DNA of 64,000 nucleotides from Dactylellina haptotyla. Its lineage: Eukaryota; Ascomycota; Orbiliomycetes; Orbiliales; Orbiliaceae. The DNA lies in assembly GCA_031310005.1 (NCBI GenBank), contig CM062379.1, forward strand, positions 5,208,001 to 5,272,000, given 5' to 3'. The translations under genes and the position numbers were made by a program. Of this stretch, positions 25,058-36,583 are shown in pieces (the stretch's first letter is position 1; each line of letters opens with the position of its first letter). Below the pieces are notes generated by a model. It did not search any database. It had not been told where the DNA came from and was given only the letters and a program-made list of their open reading frames with translations.

Positions 25058-25280
25058 GGCCGGTTGGCGCAGTGGCTTACAGTGTCTTCTTAGCCCCTGG
25101 CGAGGCGACTCTTACCACATGGTGACCTTGTCGTGTATTCACCTCGGCGATGATGGGGGGTTGAGGTTTCCTCGGAAGTCCTCCCTCTCCTCTCGCGCTG
25201 GGGGGTCGCGGCAAGGTTGGCCTAACGTTCGAGCCCGCCGAGGAGCCACGGGCGAGGCGGACGCGTCGAGTCTCTTTTTT
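25058..25280 (+). ncRNA. Candidate RNA polymerase III transcription unit / tRNA-derived element
   Basis: Four Pol III signals occur in order on the + strand. A TATATATA lies at about 25020-25027, 31-38 bases upstream of the inferred first base. A perfect A box TGGCGCAGTGG is at 25065-25075, with seven bases before it as in a tRNA. A B-box-like CGTTCGAGCCC is at 25226-25236, and a T6 terminator at 25275-25280. The A-B spacing of ~150 bases is far too long for a tRNA, and the arms flanking the B box do not pair, so this is not a functional tRNA. It could be a tRNA-derived SINE or an unrecognised Pol III RNA. I could not match it to U6, 5S, SRP, RNase P or MRP RNA. The body is notably GC-rich against its AT-rich surroundings. 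Confidence 0.45.
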
Positions 25281-26356
25281 GCAATTTTTTTAAAAAAATT
25301 TATTTCGTCATTTTATCTTTGATTTGCACGCACTGCCGTACGCCGAAAGCCGTTTGGTTCTTCTTATTCGCCTTGAAAATAAGATTGGTGATACAAGTTG
25401 AGCTCTGGTGGATTATGAGGATGGATCTTTGTGCAGCAAACTAACTCGATACTATGCTAGGGATTGTGAAACCAACATTCCATAAGTATAACTCAAATCT
25501 ACGCAAGCCCTCGAGATAATGCGGTTGGTTCTGCAACGGATAAGCATTCCATCAAGAACAGACCTCAATAAACTTGCGTTACGTGTGTTGGATTTTGATA
25601 TATCATCTTTCCTCCCAACCTCAATCCATATGCATATTTCTCAGGACGATCGATTCTCGCGAAGATTATGTTCTATATTCTATACCTGAAAGGATGATAA
25701 TACAAAGAGAAGTGCCTAAATAGTAACCGCTCCACATCTATAGCTATTCACTTTAACAATAATATATAAGGGAAATTATTTAGAAAATGATAAAAAAAAA
25801 GTTTAAGGAACTATCTTCGAGCCGTTGATCCTCCTCTATTGTAATAACAACCAAGAATAAGAAAGGAAAACAGAAAAGGGTAATAGATAATGAATCGGTA
25901 TGATAGTCTAAAAGAGGAGGGGGAAAATAATACACAGAAATGAAATTTAGGGGAATATAAAAGGTGGGGTCAAGAAGGTAAGTAGGTATGTGGGGAATAC
26001 AGTTCGATCATTCCAAAGGGCTCTCAAGTCAATCAACAGAAAAAGGGAGGGAATTATAAATGAAAAAAATCATTCGCCAAAAAGAAAAATACTTTTGCTG
26101 GTGGTTTTTTTTTCATATTCGCTGTTTAATGACGTCTCTCTGTTTATTTTTCTTTCGTTCGCTTCGTCAAGCAAAAAAATATGACGAATGATTTTACCTG
26201 ACAAAAATATGTGGATTGGGGGTAAATGGACATGTACAGGTATGGTGGTAGTGTTTATCTCGATCCAAAATATGAAAACTTACAAAACCGGTCCAGAGAA
26301 TAGTGCATCTTCTCTCTTACTTTTATCTAGAGTAGCATGAAATTAAGAGACCCTCC
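25281..26356. other. Gene-free interval, right part of the 3.4-kb gap
   Basis: AT-rich sequence with A- and T-runs running into the LOS1 3' end. Nothing recognisable. Confidence 0.5.
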
Positions 26357-29300
26357 TCAGCCTACAGATTGGAGAACAAAATTCTAAAGTTACCCATATG
26401 CGTTAGTTCCATTGCAATTAGACAGGTAGATGTGAAATTTGCTTACCTGGAAGAACTTTTTGAACTTTTTGTGGTCGAGTTGCTGTAGCGCCAACAGGTA
26501 TTCTTCTGCAGCTTGCTCTGGGAAATTGATCGAAGGGAAATAGGTTCCTTGAAGATAACTATGCGAAAAGTTTGTTAGCAAACACGTTCAATCTCACCAA
26601 AGCATAGCGTAAAACTCACGTAACGAAATTCGACCCAGTCCGTCCGTAAATCACTTTCTGAAGCGTAGCCACCTCCCCGAGAACCAATCGGCTCTGCGCA
26701 TCCTTTGCGTTAAATGCAGGATTCGCGGGTACACCCCAGGAGATTTCCGAGAAAGTAATCATAAACCTATCGAAGCCAGGGACGGGCTCTTGCGGTAAGT
26801 TGGCCTTTGCCGCGGCCTGTGGCTTCTTCTTGTCTTCCGGGAGCACGGTCTCTGGGATTTCCGGTCCACCCCAAACAGAGGACATGCGTGCCATCAAAGC
26901 GATAGCCATGCGTTCAACGAGCGGATCTGAAACATCCTTTGCAAAGTGTTCGACGGTTTGTAGGAGGTTCTGGAAATTAGGTTGGTTCGCTATATTTTTC
27001 ACGTTAACGGCAATTTTTAATACTGTCATATTTCGAGGGTATCTTACCAGAACTCATAAAAATCTCAGAGAGGTCGCTGTTAAGGATAGTAGATAGGAAG
27101 GTAAGATATTCTCGCTTGAGCTCCGCGGTTTCAAGTTGGTCGTCCGTCCCTGTAGTTGGTTGGGTGGTAATCTGGAAGACTTTACCACACAGTGGTGTCA
27201 AAAGCTGGTCAAGGTAACTGTTGATGTCTTTCTGCAAATTTCACAAACCATATTAGCAAGCAAACAAAACAGCGCACTCTATAGGAGAATCTTACCCTGA
27301 ACCCATGAATCAATTGGTCGAGTAACCTCAAAAATATCGAAAGCTCTCCTTTGGAAGAATTCTCGGCCAAAAGGCCCTCAATCCACCGAGGCAGCAATCT
27401 CAGAATAGAAAGTCCCAAAACACCAACCATGCGCGCAAACGCAAAGCTTGCAGCTTCACGGACTAACTTTGAAGTCTTAAGATTCTCCAACGCACTAACA
27501 ATACCTTCGGCGGTTGCTTGGAATTCTGGAGCCAGTGATCTATCTTCGGGGGTGGTAGACTGGACCTTGAGCCCCTCGGCAAATCCCTTTGCAAACTGCC
27601 CCATCGCCATGATATTATGATGAATTTGGAGCATGGCGAACGGATCATTCCGTTTCGCAGCCTCGAGATTTGCTTCGACATCCGAGAATAGTGGGCTGAG
27701 GATCGTTTGCAAAACGGCCTTTTGGTCTGCGATGGAAAGGTTTGTCGTGGATGCAATAGACCCGACGGCTTCGAACAGATATAGCTGGCTGTTGAAAACG
27801 GCATCGCTAGCAGAATCGTCATCCGATGAGATATCATCCTCGTCTTCCGAGCGGGAAGCAACGACAGCCTTGATGGCAAGTAAATCTTGGATACTGCCGA
27901 TTATCTGTGACGCGACACCGCTGATATCCGTGCGTAGTAGCTTGGACACCTTCAAGAAGAGATACCAAGATCTCGTCTTCACTTTGAGATTTCTGTCGTG
28001 CGTGCATTGGACGAACATTTCGAGGGCCGGGGGCACAAAGTCTTTCCTATGTTCGAAGAAGGGTGAATATCTGACGACATTTTCGATGTATAATAATCTC
28101 GTAGCCGGGTGGGCGTAGATATTCGGGCCTTGTGTGTATCCGTCAGTACGACTCTAGATTCGCAATAGTTTTATAAATACTCACGTAGCTCCATCATCTT
28201 TGCCATCATGACAACCAGAGCCTCAGCGGCAACTCCATTAGGCTGACCATCAACATAAAGCCCATTCGCTTTCACCGCAACCTCGCCAAATAGATACATC
28301 TGATGAAGCGCAAGCTCGAGATCCCTCCAATCTATAGGACCCTGACTACATCTATCCAACGTGTTGACAACAAGCACCGATATAGCTGAGCAATAAAGAT
28401 CGATGTCAGTCGATGCAAGGGCATCCTGCAAACCTTTGATCTTCTTCCTCAAATCCTGGAATTCAGCTTCCATGTGCGGATCGGTATCTTCCCAGTCGAG
28501 ATCGGAATCGAACTTCATCTTCCTGACAACGGCTCCTAGAACGGGTTCGAGCATGACATGGTGGGTGGGAAGTAGGGTGTTGGTGGTCGATTTCTCTTTT
28601 CGAAGGTAAGATAGTAAATCTGAGAGGGCAGGGTGAACGAGGATAGAGACGTCGTCGTATTCGTGCTGGAAGATCACCAGAAGGAACGGAACCCACTCGG
28701 TGAGAAGGTTCTCTGCATTCTGTCTGCCTTCCGGGCTAACACCAGTATCCTAATATCAAAAGTCAGCCGTCGCCCACCTCTTGATCTTGGTTTCATTAAA
28801 ACATTTCCACTTACCCCGTTCAACATCATGACCAAATCCTGAACAATACGATTAACCAACCCGCTCACCGCCTCGGCAAAATCGATATCCTCATCAGCAT
28901 CAGCATCGCTCCGCATCTCAGGTAGCGAGATCAAAGTCTTGACGACGTCCGTCAGTCTCAAAAATTCGATAAGCTGTAGCTTCTCATCAGGTTTCATTCC
29001 CTTGCCCGCAATCTCGCCCAACGTCACTGTGGCAGCTTTCCTCCGTTTTGTGACCTCGGGTCCGGTCCCCGCCCCTTGCAATAAATCCGACAGATGGCCG
29101 AGGAAGTGGTTATTCACCACCAACGAGATATCAATCCAGCTCACCCACTTGGCAAACACATGCAACACCCGTTCCACAACTTCAGCGTTGACATTTGTCC
29201 ACTGCGTTAGGATTTCCTGCCAGGTGCCGACGAGCTTTTGCATGTCGTGGTCCCTGACGTAGTCTTTGATTATGGTGTTCTTCTTAGCCTGGTCATTGGT

Positions 29301-30020
29301 TCGGTAGAAGGCCGTGTCGGCGATTTCGTCGTGGATGTCGGTCATGACTCGTAGGTAGATGACTAAGCCAGGGAGGTTGTCCATCCGCTGGGGGGTGGCG
29401 CTGCCATCGGTCATGGTGAGGGCGAGGAGTTCGTCGAAGAAGGTGGTCCACGAGGTTGTGTAGAGAGCGGTGAAGAGTATCGTGATGGTTTGGATAAGTT
29501 TGCCTTGGATGGCAGGGTTGTCTAGTCTAGAGTCCGCAGCACTCATCTGGTAGTTCCGCCGTAGGTAGTCCATGAGGCTGTCTTTGAGGAGCATGAGGTT
29601 TTGGAGACCGAGGGCGTCGGCGCGGTGCTTGATGGCAATATTGACTACCTCGAGGGTGAAGAGTCTAACGACATCTTCGGCCTTTGGCTGCCGGGTAAAG
29701 AGAGAGAGGCAGACGGTCCATCCCTCTGGAGAATCTTTGACATGATTGAGGAACTCGAGGGCCTATTAGAAAAAAGAAAAGGGAAAAAATTGTTAATCAT
29801 TCCCTGATTTCTGCAGTACGGGTGTTATATCGAAGGGGTGTATTGCTATATACCTGTCGTACGTAGTCCGGGTTGGAGCCAGCCGGATTGTAGACTATGT
29901 TGACAGCTTGCTCGACCTGTTCGTACCAAAAGCCAGGCAAAAAAGTACAGCTGTTAGAGACTTCCCACGAAACAACAATGAAGATACCAAAAGAAGAGAG
30001 GCAGGTACCTGCTGCTCCAT
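26357..30020 (-). CDS. LOS1: Exportin-T, tRNA nuclear export receptor (LOS1/XPOT)
   Basis: Nine exons, read leftwards: 30020-30009, 29916-29854, 29762-28815, 28749-28185, 28128-27296, 27231-27048, 26989-26620, 26558-26447 and 26383-26357, together 1037 aa. The eight introns are 56-92 bases. Phases agree throughout, and several have CTAAC-type branch points. The first exon has four codons (MEQQ) and the last eight plus stop. The N-terminus VEQAVNIVYNPAGSNPDYVR and FLNHVKDSPEGW is the importin-beta-like start of exportin-T, followed by the Xpo1-type helical repeats (TILFTALYTTSWTTFFDEL) and later HEAT-like repeats (HPATRLLYIENVVRY, QPNFQNLLQTVEHFA). Family role: Ran-GTP-dependent export of mature tRNA. 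Length is normal for the family. The exon 6/7 junction was chosen because the alternative intron would be only 25 bases. Confidence 0.93.
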
Positions 30021-30961
30021 AGCTGCAGCTCGACGGGAGCCCAGATAGGAGGTCGTGTTATCTGGCGGTTGCTACCGCCAACCAGCTAGCAGGTGCGCGA
30101 TTTGGACAGCTCGAGCAGTAGCCACCTTTGCAAGCTTGTAGCGGGGTAGAGTCCGGACGGCAGAGGTCGAGCAATTCGAAGACGGTAGATGGATCAGAGA
30201 GCGGTCTGTTCACAGCCGGAGAGCGAGGGAGCGGTAATACAGCAGGACGGCGAGGGATCCGGGGCGGAGAGATGGGACGAATGCTGCAGCGGACAGAACG
30301 AGAGCAGGCGAGGTTGAGGGTGTATGCAGGAAGGATTTTGTTGGTTGTGGTTCAAGTTTTCTCCAACGCCCAAAAAATAATTTTATGCCGGCAGCTGCTC
30401 GCCTACCCAAAATCGGGCCTGTTCACATAAATCCTTCGGCTGGGACCTCCCGGAAAGGGCGTCCGCTTCACGCAATTCACCGGTCGAGGGCATCGTCAGT
30501 AATCAGAGTATTACTCCCTGCCCGGTTCGCTGCTCTGCGGGCGGATTCGGGCTCCCTCAATTCACTCCTGTGCAGGCACGTGGACAGGTTTTGCGAGCGG
30601 ACGACCAAAACCGTTCGAACCGGCTTAGCTGCGAGCTCAGTCGGCTGCGGCAGATGTTCTCGATCCAATCGCCTGCGGCGCTATTCCGGTTTCATGCATC
30701 CAGCAAGCGGGGTGAAGATCGCAGTACACATATAGCAATATAAAATATAAAAAATATTTAGATGTATGGAAATAGAAATACGGTGATACGTTGGACATGT
30801 TGTGATTATCGCATATGTTACAAAGCACAGCCGTCGACAAGGAAAAGAAAGAAAGAAAGAAAAATAGGCTATTAATTATATGCATCTGCTCGCACTTTCT
30901 GCCGCTCGTATCATGATATTTACCATCCCATCATTTCCATTCCAAAAGTTCGTATTCATAT
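30021..30961. other. Intergenic region between LOS1 start and VPS5 stop
   Basis: About 940 bases holding the LOS1 promoter and VPS5 terminator (both genes read left). No conserved coding potential was seen. Confidence 0.5.
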
Positions 30962-33068
30962 TCACTCCTCCGCCGCCGCCGTCGCCGCAGCCGTATCCGG
31001 CGTCTGGGACGACACCAGCACATTCTCCTGTGCCTCAATCCTCAAATTCTTCACTTCGTTTAGACTCTCATCCTCCGCGATCTCTCTATCTAACTGTAGC
31101 AAATACGTCTCCCACAATTCAATCGCCTGTATTTTTGTTTTCACATCCGTTAGTATAATTCCTCCACAAATCTGTATTTTAGTATAGCTGAAGAATGAAT
31201 ATCTCACCTCCTTCTGCGCTTCAACCGCGCTCTCCAAAAACGTCTCAACCCCGCTCTTGAAATCCTCCACCTTCTCCCTCTCAAACCGATCCAACTCCGC
31301 CTTCATCAACCTCCCCATCTCATCAAACAAAACCCTCGCCTGGTGCAACTTCTTCTCCGAATCTGCAACCTCCGCCTGCATCTGATTCAACCGATCGCCC
31401 TGAGTCTTCCCCTGCCGCTGCAGCTTCTCATACGTTGTCCGCTTCTTCTGCGTCTCCGACTCCGCCTGGTGCCACGCCTGGAACGCCTTCTGCCGCTGCT
31501 GGAACGCCAGCTTCACCGACCCGATCAATCGGATATATTCGTCCACCGTGATCCCCAGCGTCAACACATCCTGCTGCGCCTGTCTGTCGTACAGCTCCTT
31601 CAGCCGGATCTGCAAGTCCGCCAGCGACGCCAACGGCGACGACAGCGAATTACTCAACTCCACAGCCGACAGCGCGTGCAGCGAATTCCCAAACTCGTGC
31701 GCGGACTCCGCCAGCTCCTTGCGCTGCTTGATCACCGCATCGATCGATTTCATCAAATTCTTCAACTGGCTCTCCAACGCCTCCAGGTAAGCCTTACGAT
31801 CCAAAAACCACTCGTCCGTCTCCACAAACTTCTGCGCCGTAGAAAACGTGCCCCCGAGCCCGATCGAGCCGAATAATCCCCCACCTCCCGTCTCGATACC
31901 CGCGTTCTGTCGTTCTTTCTGCTTGATATCCACGTTGAACGACTCGGATTCCAAGAATATTTTCAAATCCCCGTCCTGCTGCAGCACCGGGTGCAATGCA
32001 ATTTTGTTCAACATGCGTTCCAGCGCCGCCCTGCGTGACTCAACGAAGTCGTTGTCGAACCTGCCCAGTTGCTGTTTCTCCGGTGGCGGGGGCACGATGA
32101 TCCCGGGATTGCTGACGATAAGAGCGTTGTAAAGCCATAGGAAGTCCCTGTACCTTCGACTGACCGTGAACTCCGGGACTCGATAGGCTTTAGATGACGT
32201 CTATTCCCACCAGACATATTAGTTTCATAAAACATAAAATATCGTGAATGTACAAAAGAGAATCATAGGATAGCATACCTTCGTAGAAACCTGATAGACG
32301 ATATGAGCGCTTGTCAGATCACCCACTTTGTGCGGGTCCCCGACTTGGATATCAAACGTCGGTTTGGCAACCAGCTCCACAGGCACGCTGGGGGGTATCT
32401 GCCGGCTGGACTCCCTGGTCGGCGTTACCGCAACCGGAGGCGGATGCCGCCCCTTCCGTCCCATCAAGTCGTCATCGTCTTGCTCGTCGTCGAGGTTGAC
32501 GCTCTCCATCATATCCCGAGTGCTCGGTCTTGATGCGGTGCTGACGCTCCGGGTGCCGCGGGAGCTGGGTTCCTTGGTTGGTGGTTGCGGAGGGAGTTCG
32601 GCTGATAGGCCCAGAGGGGAGGTGATGGGCTCCTCGCCTTCATCGCCGGTCGGGCCACCGAGCGGGCCAAGCGGGTTGAAGGAGTCGTCTACAGCTTCGA
32701 GTTTGGCGACGACACCTCCGCCGCGGCGGGGGGGTCCTCTGGATTTTGAGGGGACGGTGCGAGTCGGTATCGATGTGGTGGAAGTGGGGAGTGACGGGGA
32801 TGTTACAGCTGCTGCTGCTGCTGCTGTTGCTCCTGCTACTGGGTGCGAATCTCCTGCTGCATCGTCTTTATCCCAACGAGAAAGCAATAGGCCACAAGTT
32901 AGCTATCGTCTATTGTGGTATTCATGCGATGAGAGAAAGGTAGCTTCTCTCCATGTATATCCCAAGCTTTGGTTGCGATATTGGGGTATTACCAGTTGGG
33001 ATGATGCCGCTGGACGGCTGGTCGTCCCAGGGCGAGTTCAGATCAAGTCCGTCGAAGCCTCCACTCAT
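30962..33068 (-). CDS. VPS5: Retromer sorting nexin VPS5 (PX-BAR)
   Basis: Exons, read leftwards: 33068-32993, 32865-32279, 32200-31208 and 31126-30962 (introns 127, 78 and 81 bases), encoding 606 aa. The start MSGGFDGLDLNSPWDD is typical of fungal Vps5. Residues ~25-185 are low-complexity with Ala, Pro and acidic stretches. A PX domain spans roughly 190-310, with the phosphoinositide-binding core SRRYRDFLWLYNAL, the proline stretch IIVPPPPEKQ and ESRRAALERMLNKI. The rest (~330-600) is a coiled-coil BAR domain rich in Gln/Lys/Glu. Family role: with Vps17 it forms the membrane-bending dimer of the retromer coat for endosome-to-Golgi retrieval. An excellent TACTAAC branch point marks the last intron. 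Confidence 0.93.
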
Positions 33069-34232
33069 GATGAAACGGGCTACCGCGGTGGCGAGGTTGT
33101 TTTTGAGCTTCGTGAAGCTATTTGGAGGTCGGGGGAGGTGGAGCTTGCCCGGAGCGGATGGGATGGGGAAGGTGAAGTGGTTCAAGTGGGCTGCTTTGGC
33201 GGTTTGGCGGGTTATCTACATTGCGTACCTTTTCTTGGCATCCCTCAACCAACGTCTTATATAGAGAATCACTGGACTACTACGACCGAACGCATGCGAT
33301 ATGTTTGGTGAATGTCTTATATTCCACTCCGACGCCTTCGCAGTATAACGAGAGACAAGTAACAAAGAAGAAGTAAACTACGAAATACAAAAAGATATGC
33401 GGATTATCCAAAAAAAAAAGGGAAAGAGCTTACGGGACTGCAAGGACGAACGGGACGCACGTACGGAATAGGGAGAAAAACAGAAGTCGTCATGATAGAA
33501 AAAGCCCACCCCTCCCGAAAGCAAGCACAGGTTTATAAAATTAACAACAAGATGAGAAGCGAGAAGGGAAGATTCGGAAAGGGGGGCAAGAACGGATTTT
33601 ATACTCCAACGCGATACCCGAAGAAGACCCACAAAGGAAAAGAAAGAAATAGGACGAAGAGAGTTACACGAGCTGAGAGGGAGTAGAGCGGTAAGTCAGG
33701 GCGATTGAGGAGAAGAAAGGAGGACATGGCGAGATGAAACATTATATACCAGAAGCGTAAAGAAGAGAACCAAGGGGAGACGAACAACAAGGAAAGGGTT
33801 AACATGGCGCATGACACAACATGGTATACAGCATAGCTAGCAGAAGGAAATAGCAAATACTTTCAAAAGGCAACGGACCAACTTTCAAGCTCGCACCAAT
33901 ATAAGATGATAACTCAATAAGTTTAGAAGACTAGTCGTTAGCAAGAAGATAGACGTAAAGAAAAGAAGAAAAGCATATAAACCATCGTTCTCTCTCTCTC
34001 TCTCTCTCTCTCTAAGCTTCATCCCATCTAACACTTATATGTGAGCATCTATTAAGCTACGGGCGCTGCCAAGCCACCGTCATCTGGGCCAGACTACGAT
34101 ACGTCAGGATGTAAGAACTGAAGGGTGAGTACTGTACAAAGCGGTTGATCGAATGGGTATCTGCCGTTTATTTCCTATATTATAGAATGGCCCGACGGAT
34201 AAGAGAGGCTGGGCGGTGTTCATGGCGCTCGT
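33069..34232. other. Intergenic region between VPS5 start and CCR4 stop
   Basis: VPS5 promoter plus CCR4 3' flank, about 1.16 kb. It contains a (TC)n microsatellite at 33989-34013. No further gene seen. Confidence 0.5.
33989..34013. repeat. (TC)12 microsatellite
   Basis: Perfect TC dinucleotide run of about 25 bases, about 220 bases beyond the CCR4 stop codon, possibly in its 3' UTR. Confidence 0.85.
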
Positions 34233-36583
34233 CTACTTTCGAGAAGATGAGGTACCAAAGTCTGGAGGCGGAGGTTTGTTGACCTCTTTCCGTGGGGGCT
34301 TCATGTAGAATTCGGATTGGATCATGAGATGGCTATTAAAGAAACAGTTGTTAGCGTGTTGGTCCCTCGGAATCAAAAAAGAAAATAAATTGCACTTTTG
34401 ACTTACTCGCTAGGGAAGTGGACGTTAGGGAAGCCTGCCACTTTGCTCATGTATTCCTTATCGACTTCACCCAAAAGCCCGGTAACCTGCATGCAATTTG
34501 TCGAATACCAGATATAATCGATGACACCGTTGAACCCAGGTGTGTAATTGGTGAATGGGAAATCCGGGAAGATCGAATAAGCAGACTTGAGATTGAACGG
34601 ATGAGATATGCCTTCTTCACTATACGGGCCGTAGTCTCTGTCTCCCAAAGTTGGATGGTGCGCTCCAATCGAGCCCTTGGTGATAAGTTCATAGACTCCA
34701 CTATCACCTAAAGAATTGAAATCACCACACACAACCAGGGGCACACTGGCGCCGTTTGGATATTTGACTTCCGCAATTTCCGGTTCTCCTTCGACTTTCT
34801 GGATCTTGGAGGCAGGCGGATTGGCGACGTACTTGTTAGCCAGCTTGCCGAGTTCCTCCAGCAATACGGCGGTCTGGATAAGCTTGACGTCCTCGAAGAC
34901 GGGGTTCCAGAACAAATGGGCATTGGCGACAATCATGCGACCTCCGGTTAGCTTGTTCTCGAGGTATACTATAGTTGCAATGTCATCTCTGGGCATGACT
35001 CGATTGAAGATGTCGGTCGCTTTCTTCATGTCGGGGCGGTTGATGGCTAACGCTTGGAAGTTTATGACTTGCTTGTCCAGCAGGTTGAATTTGGTGGTCT
35101 TCCAGAAAATAGCGCAACCGTCAACCTGTCGGGTCTCTTGGGCACCAAAGTTGCGTGCGCGAGTCTTCTGGAAAAGGACACCCTTGTAGTCCTGGTAGGC
35201 TAGGGTCGGGCTCAGGTAGTCTTCAAAGTTGTTAAGGTCGACTTCCTGTAAGCACATAATATCCGCATTGCTGGTCAGGAGATCTTGGCTGATGAGGGCT
35301 TTGCGGTAGTCCCAAGCGAGCGCCCAAGAAGGAACATAGCCGTAGGCCTGAGGCGTCGCGTACTTCTCGCATAGAATGTTGTACGAGATGACGCTGAACT
35401 TGTTCGGGTCGCCTTCGGTCGACGGTTTTCCTTCAGGGGTAGATCCGTCAAGAACATTCCACTCTCTGCCGGGTTCCGGGAGATCGATCTGGCTGCTCTC
35501 CAAGAGGTAGTTGATCAAGGCGGAGGTTCCGTCGGCAATTATCTTCTGCTTGAGATTATCCCTAAGGGGGTTGCCCTCGATTCCGAGAATCTCCAACTGA
35601 AAGAGGGTTCCCATCTCGCCCGGTAAGTTGTGGATGCCATTGTCGAACAGGAGCAGGGTCTTGAGGTTGGTGAGCATGCCAATCTCAGCGGGGATCTCTG
35701 TCAGCTGGTTGCTGGAAGCGTCCAGGTACGTCAAGAGCTTGAGCTTGCCGATGGATGCGGGGAGGGTTTTGAGGTTGTTGTGGTTGATGTAGAGCTTGTC
35801 CAAAAAAGTGTAGTTGAAGAGATTCTCGGACAGGGCACGCAGTCCCTGGCCGCCAAAGTCGAGGGAGAACCATTCCTGACGCTTGTCCTTCTCGGTGAGC
35901 TTACGCTGTTGGATAGGCCGCTTCTCGTTCTCGTTGGCGCCCGTAGTTCCTTCATCTTCGTTGTCCTCGGATGTCGTCAACACGGTCGAAACCCCTTTGG
36001 CACCAACACCGGTCTTCGTCTTGGTGGCGGCAACCCTCGCCTGGTGATGGGGAGAACCGCTCTGGCGGGAGACCTGGCAGAGTTGGAGTTGTTTCTCCCA
36101 ATGGCCCGAAACGTTGCTGTTGTTGGCTTGGATGGAGGCGGCGGCGCCGTTGGTCAGATGTTGCTGCTGTCCGGTGAAGGCGGAGCCGCCGATTGTGCCT
36201 CCAGAGTAGGTGTGCTGGTGTCCGGATATTCCGTTCTGGCCATTGTTGATGCCGGGATGGGCCAGGACCCTGTCGGCGAGTTGTGAAGGCTGCGGAGGTT
36301 GATGGAGGGGTTGGGAGCCATGGTGTTGAGATTGGAAGGCGTGGGTGAGGTTCTTTTGCATGTAGCGAGTGTGCGGTTGTTGGGCGGCGTTTATGAGCAT
36401 GTGGGGGTGGCCCTGGGCCTGCTGAGGAGCTTGGCTGTACATGCCGAAGGAGCCTGGCGATTGGGGAGCGGGAGATCGCGAGGGGGACGGCGTGTCATTA
36501 GGACGAGGAGATGATCCTCTGCCTAGTCGGAATGGGATGAAATTTCTGGACTGGTAATGCTGATAGACTTGGCTCTCAGACAT
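34233..36583 (-). CDS. CCR4: CCR4 deadenylase, catalytic subunit of CCR4-NOT
   Basis: Exons 36583-34407 and 34332-34233 (intron 74 bases) encode 758 aa. The first in-frame ATG begins MSESQVYQHYQ. The N-terminal ~230 residues are Gln/Ser/His/Pro-rich. Leucine-rich repeats follow (LDKLYINHNNLKTLPASIGK, LTYLDASSNQLTEIP, LKTLLLFDNGIHNLPGEMG), the module that binds Not1/Caf1. The endonuclease-exonuclease-phosphatase domain begins at FSVISYNILCEKYA and carries the expected residues: Glu in MCLQEVD, His in NAHLFWNP, Asp/Asn in GDFNS, Asp in GVIDYIWY and the terminal His after HFPSD. Family role: removes poly(A) tails in cytoplasmic mRNA turnover. The last exon supplies the catalytic terminus and is needed for a complete enzyme. 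Confidence 0.94.

Noticed and set aside
25058-25241. Intron-containing tRNA
   Set aside because: The T stem and acceptor stem around the B box do not pair, and the needed intron would be much longer than nuclear tRNA introns.
27022-27047. 25-base intron in LOS1
   Set aside because: Too short for a spliceosomal intron; a 58-base intron ending at 26990 keeps frame and has a TTAAC branch point.
32328-33311. Plus-strand frame of 327 codons opposite VPS5
   Set aside because: Antisense to clear VPS5 exons; Gly/Ser-rich with poly-Ala from the CTG/CAG repeat.
35630-36286. Plus-strand frame of 218 codons opposite CCR4
   Set aside because: Antisense shadow of the LRR and Gln-rich region; no conserved motif.
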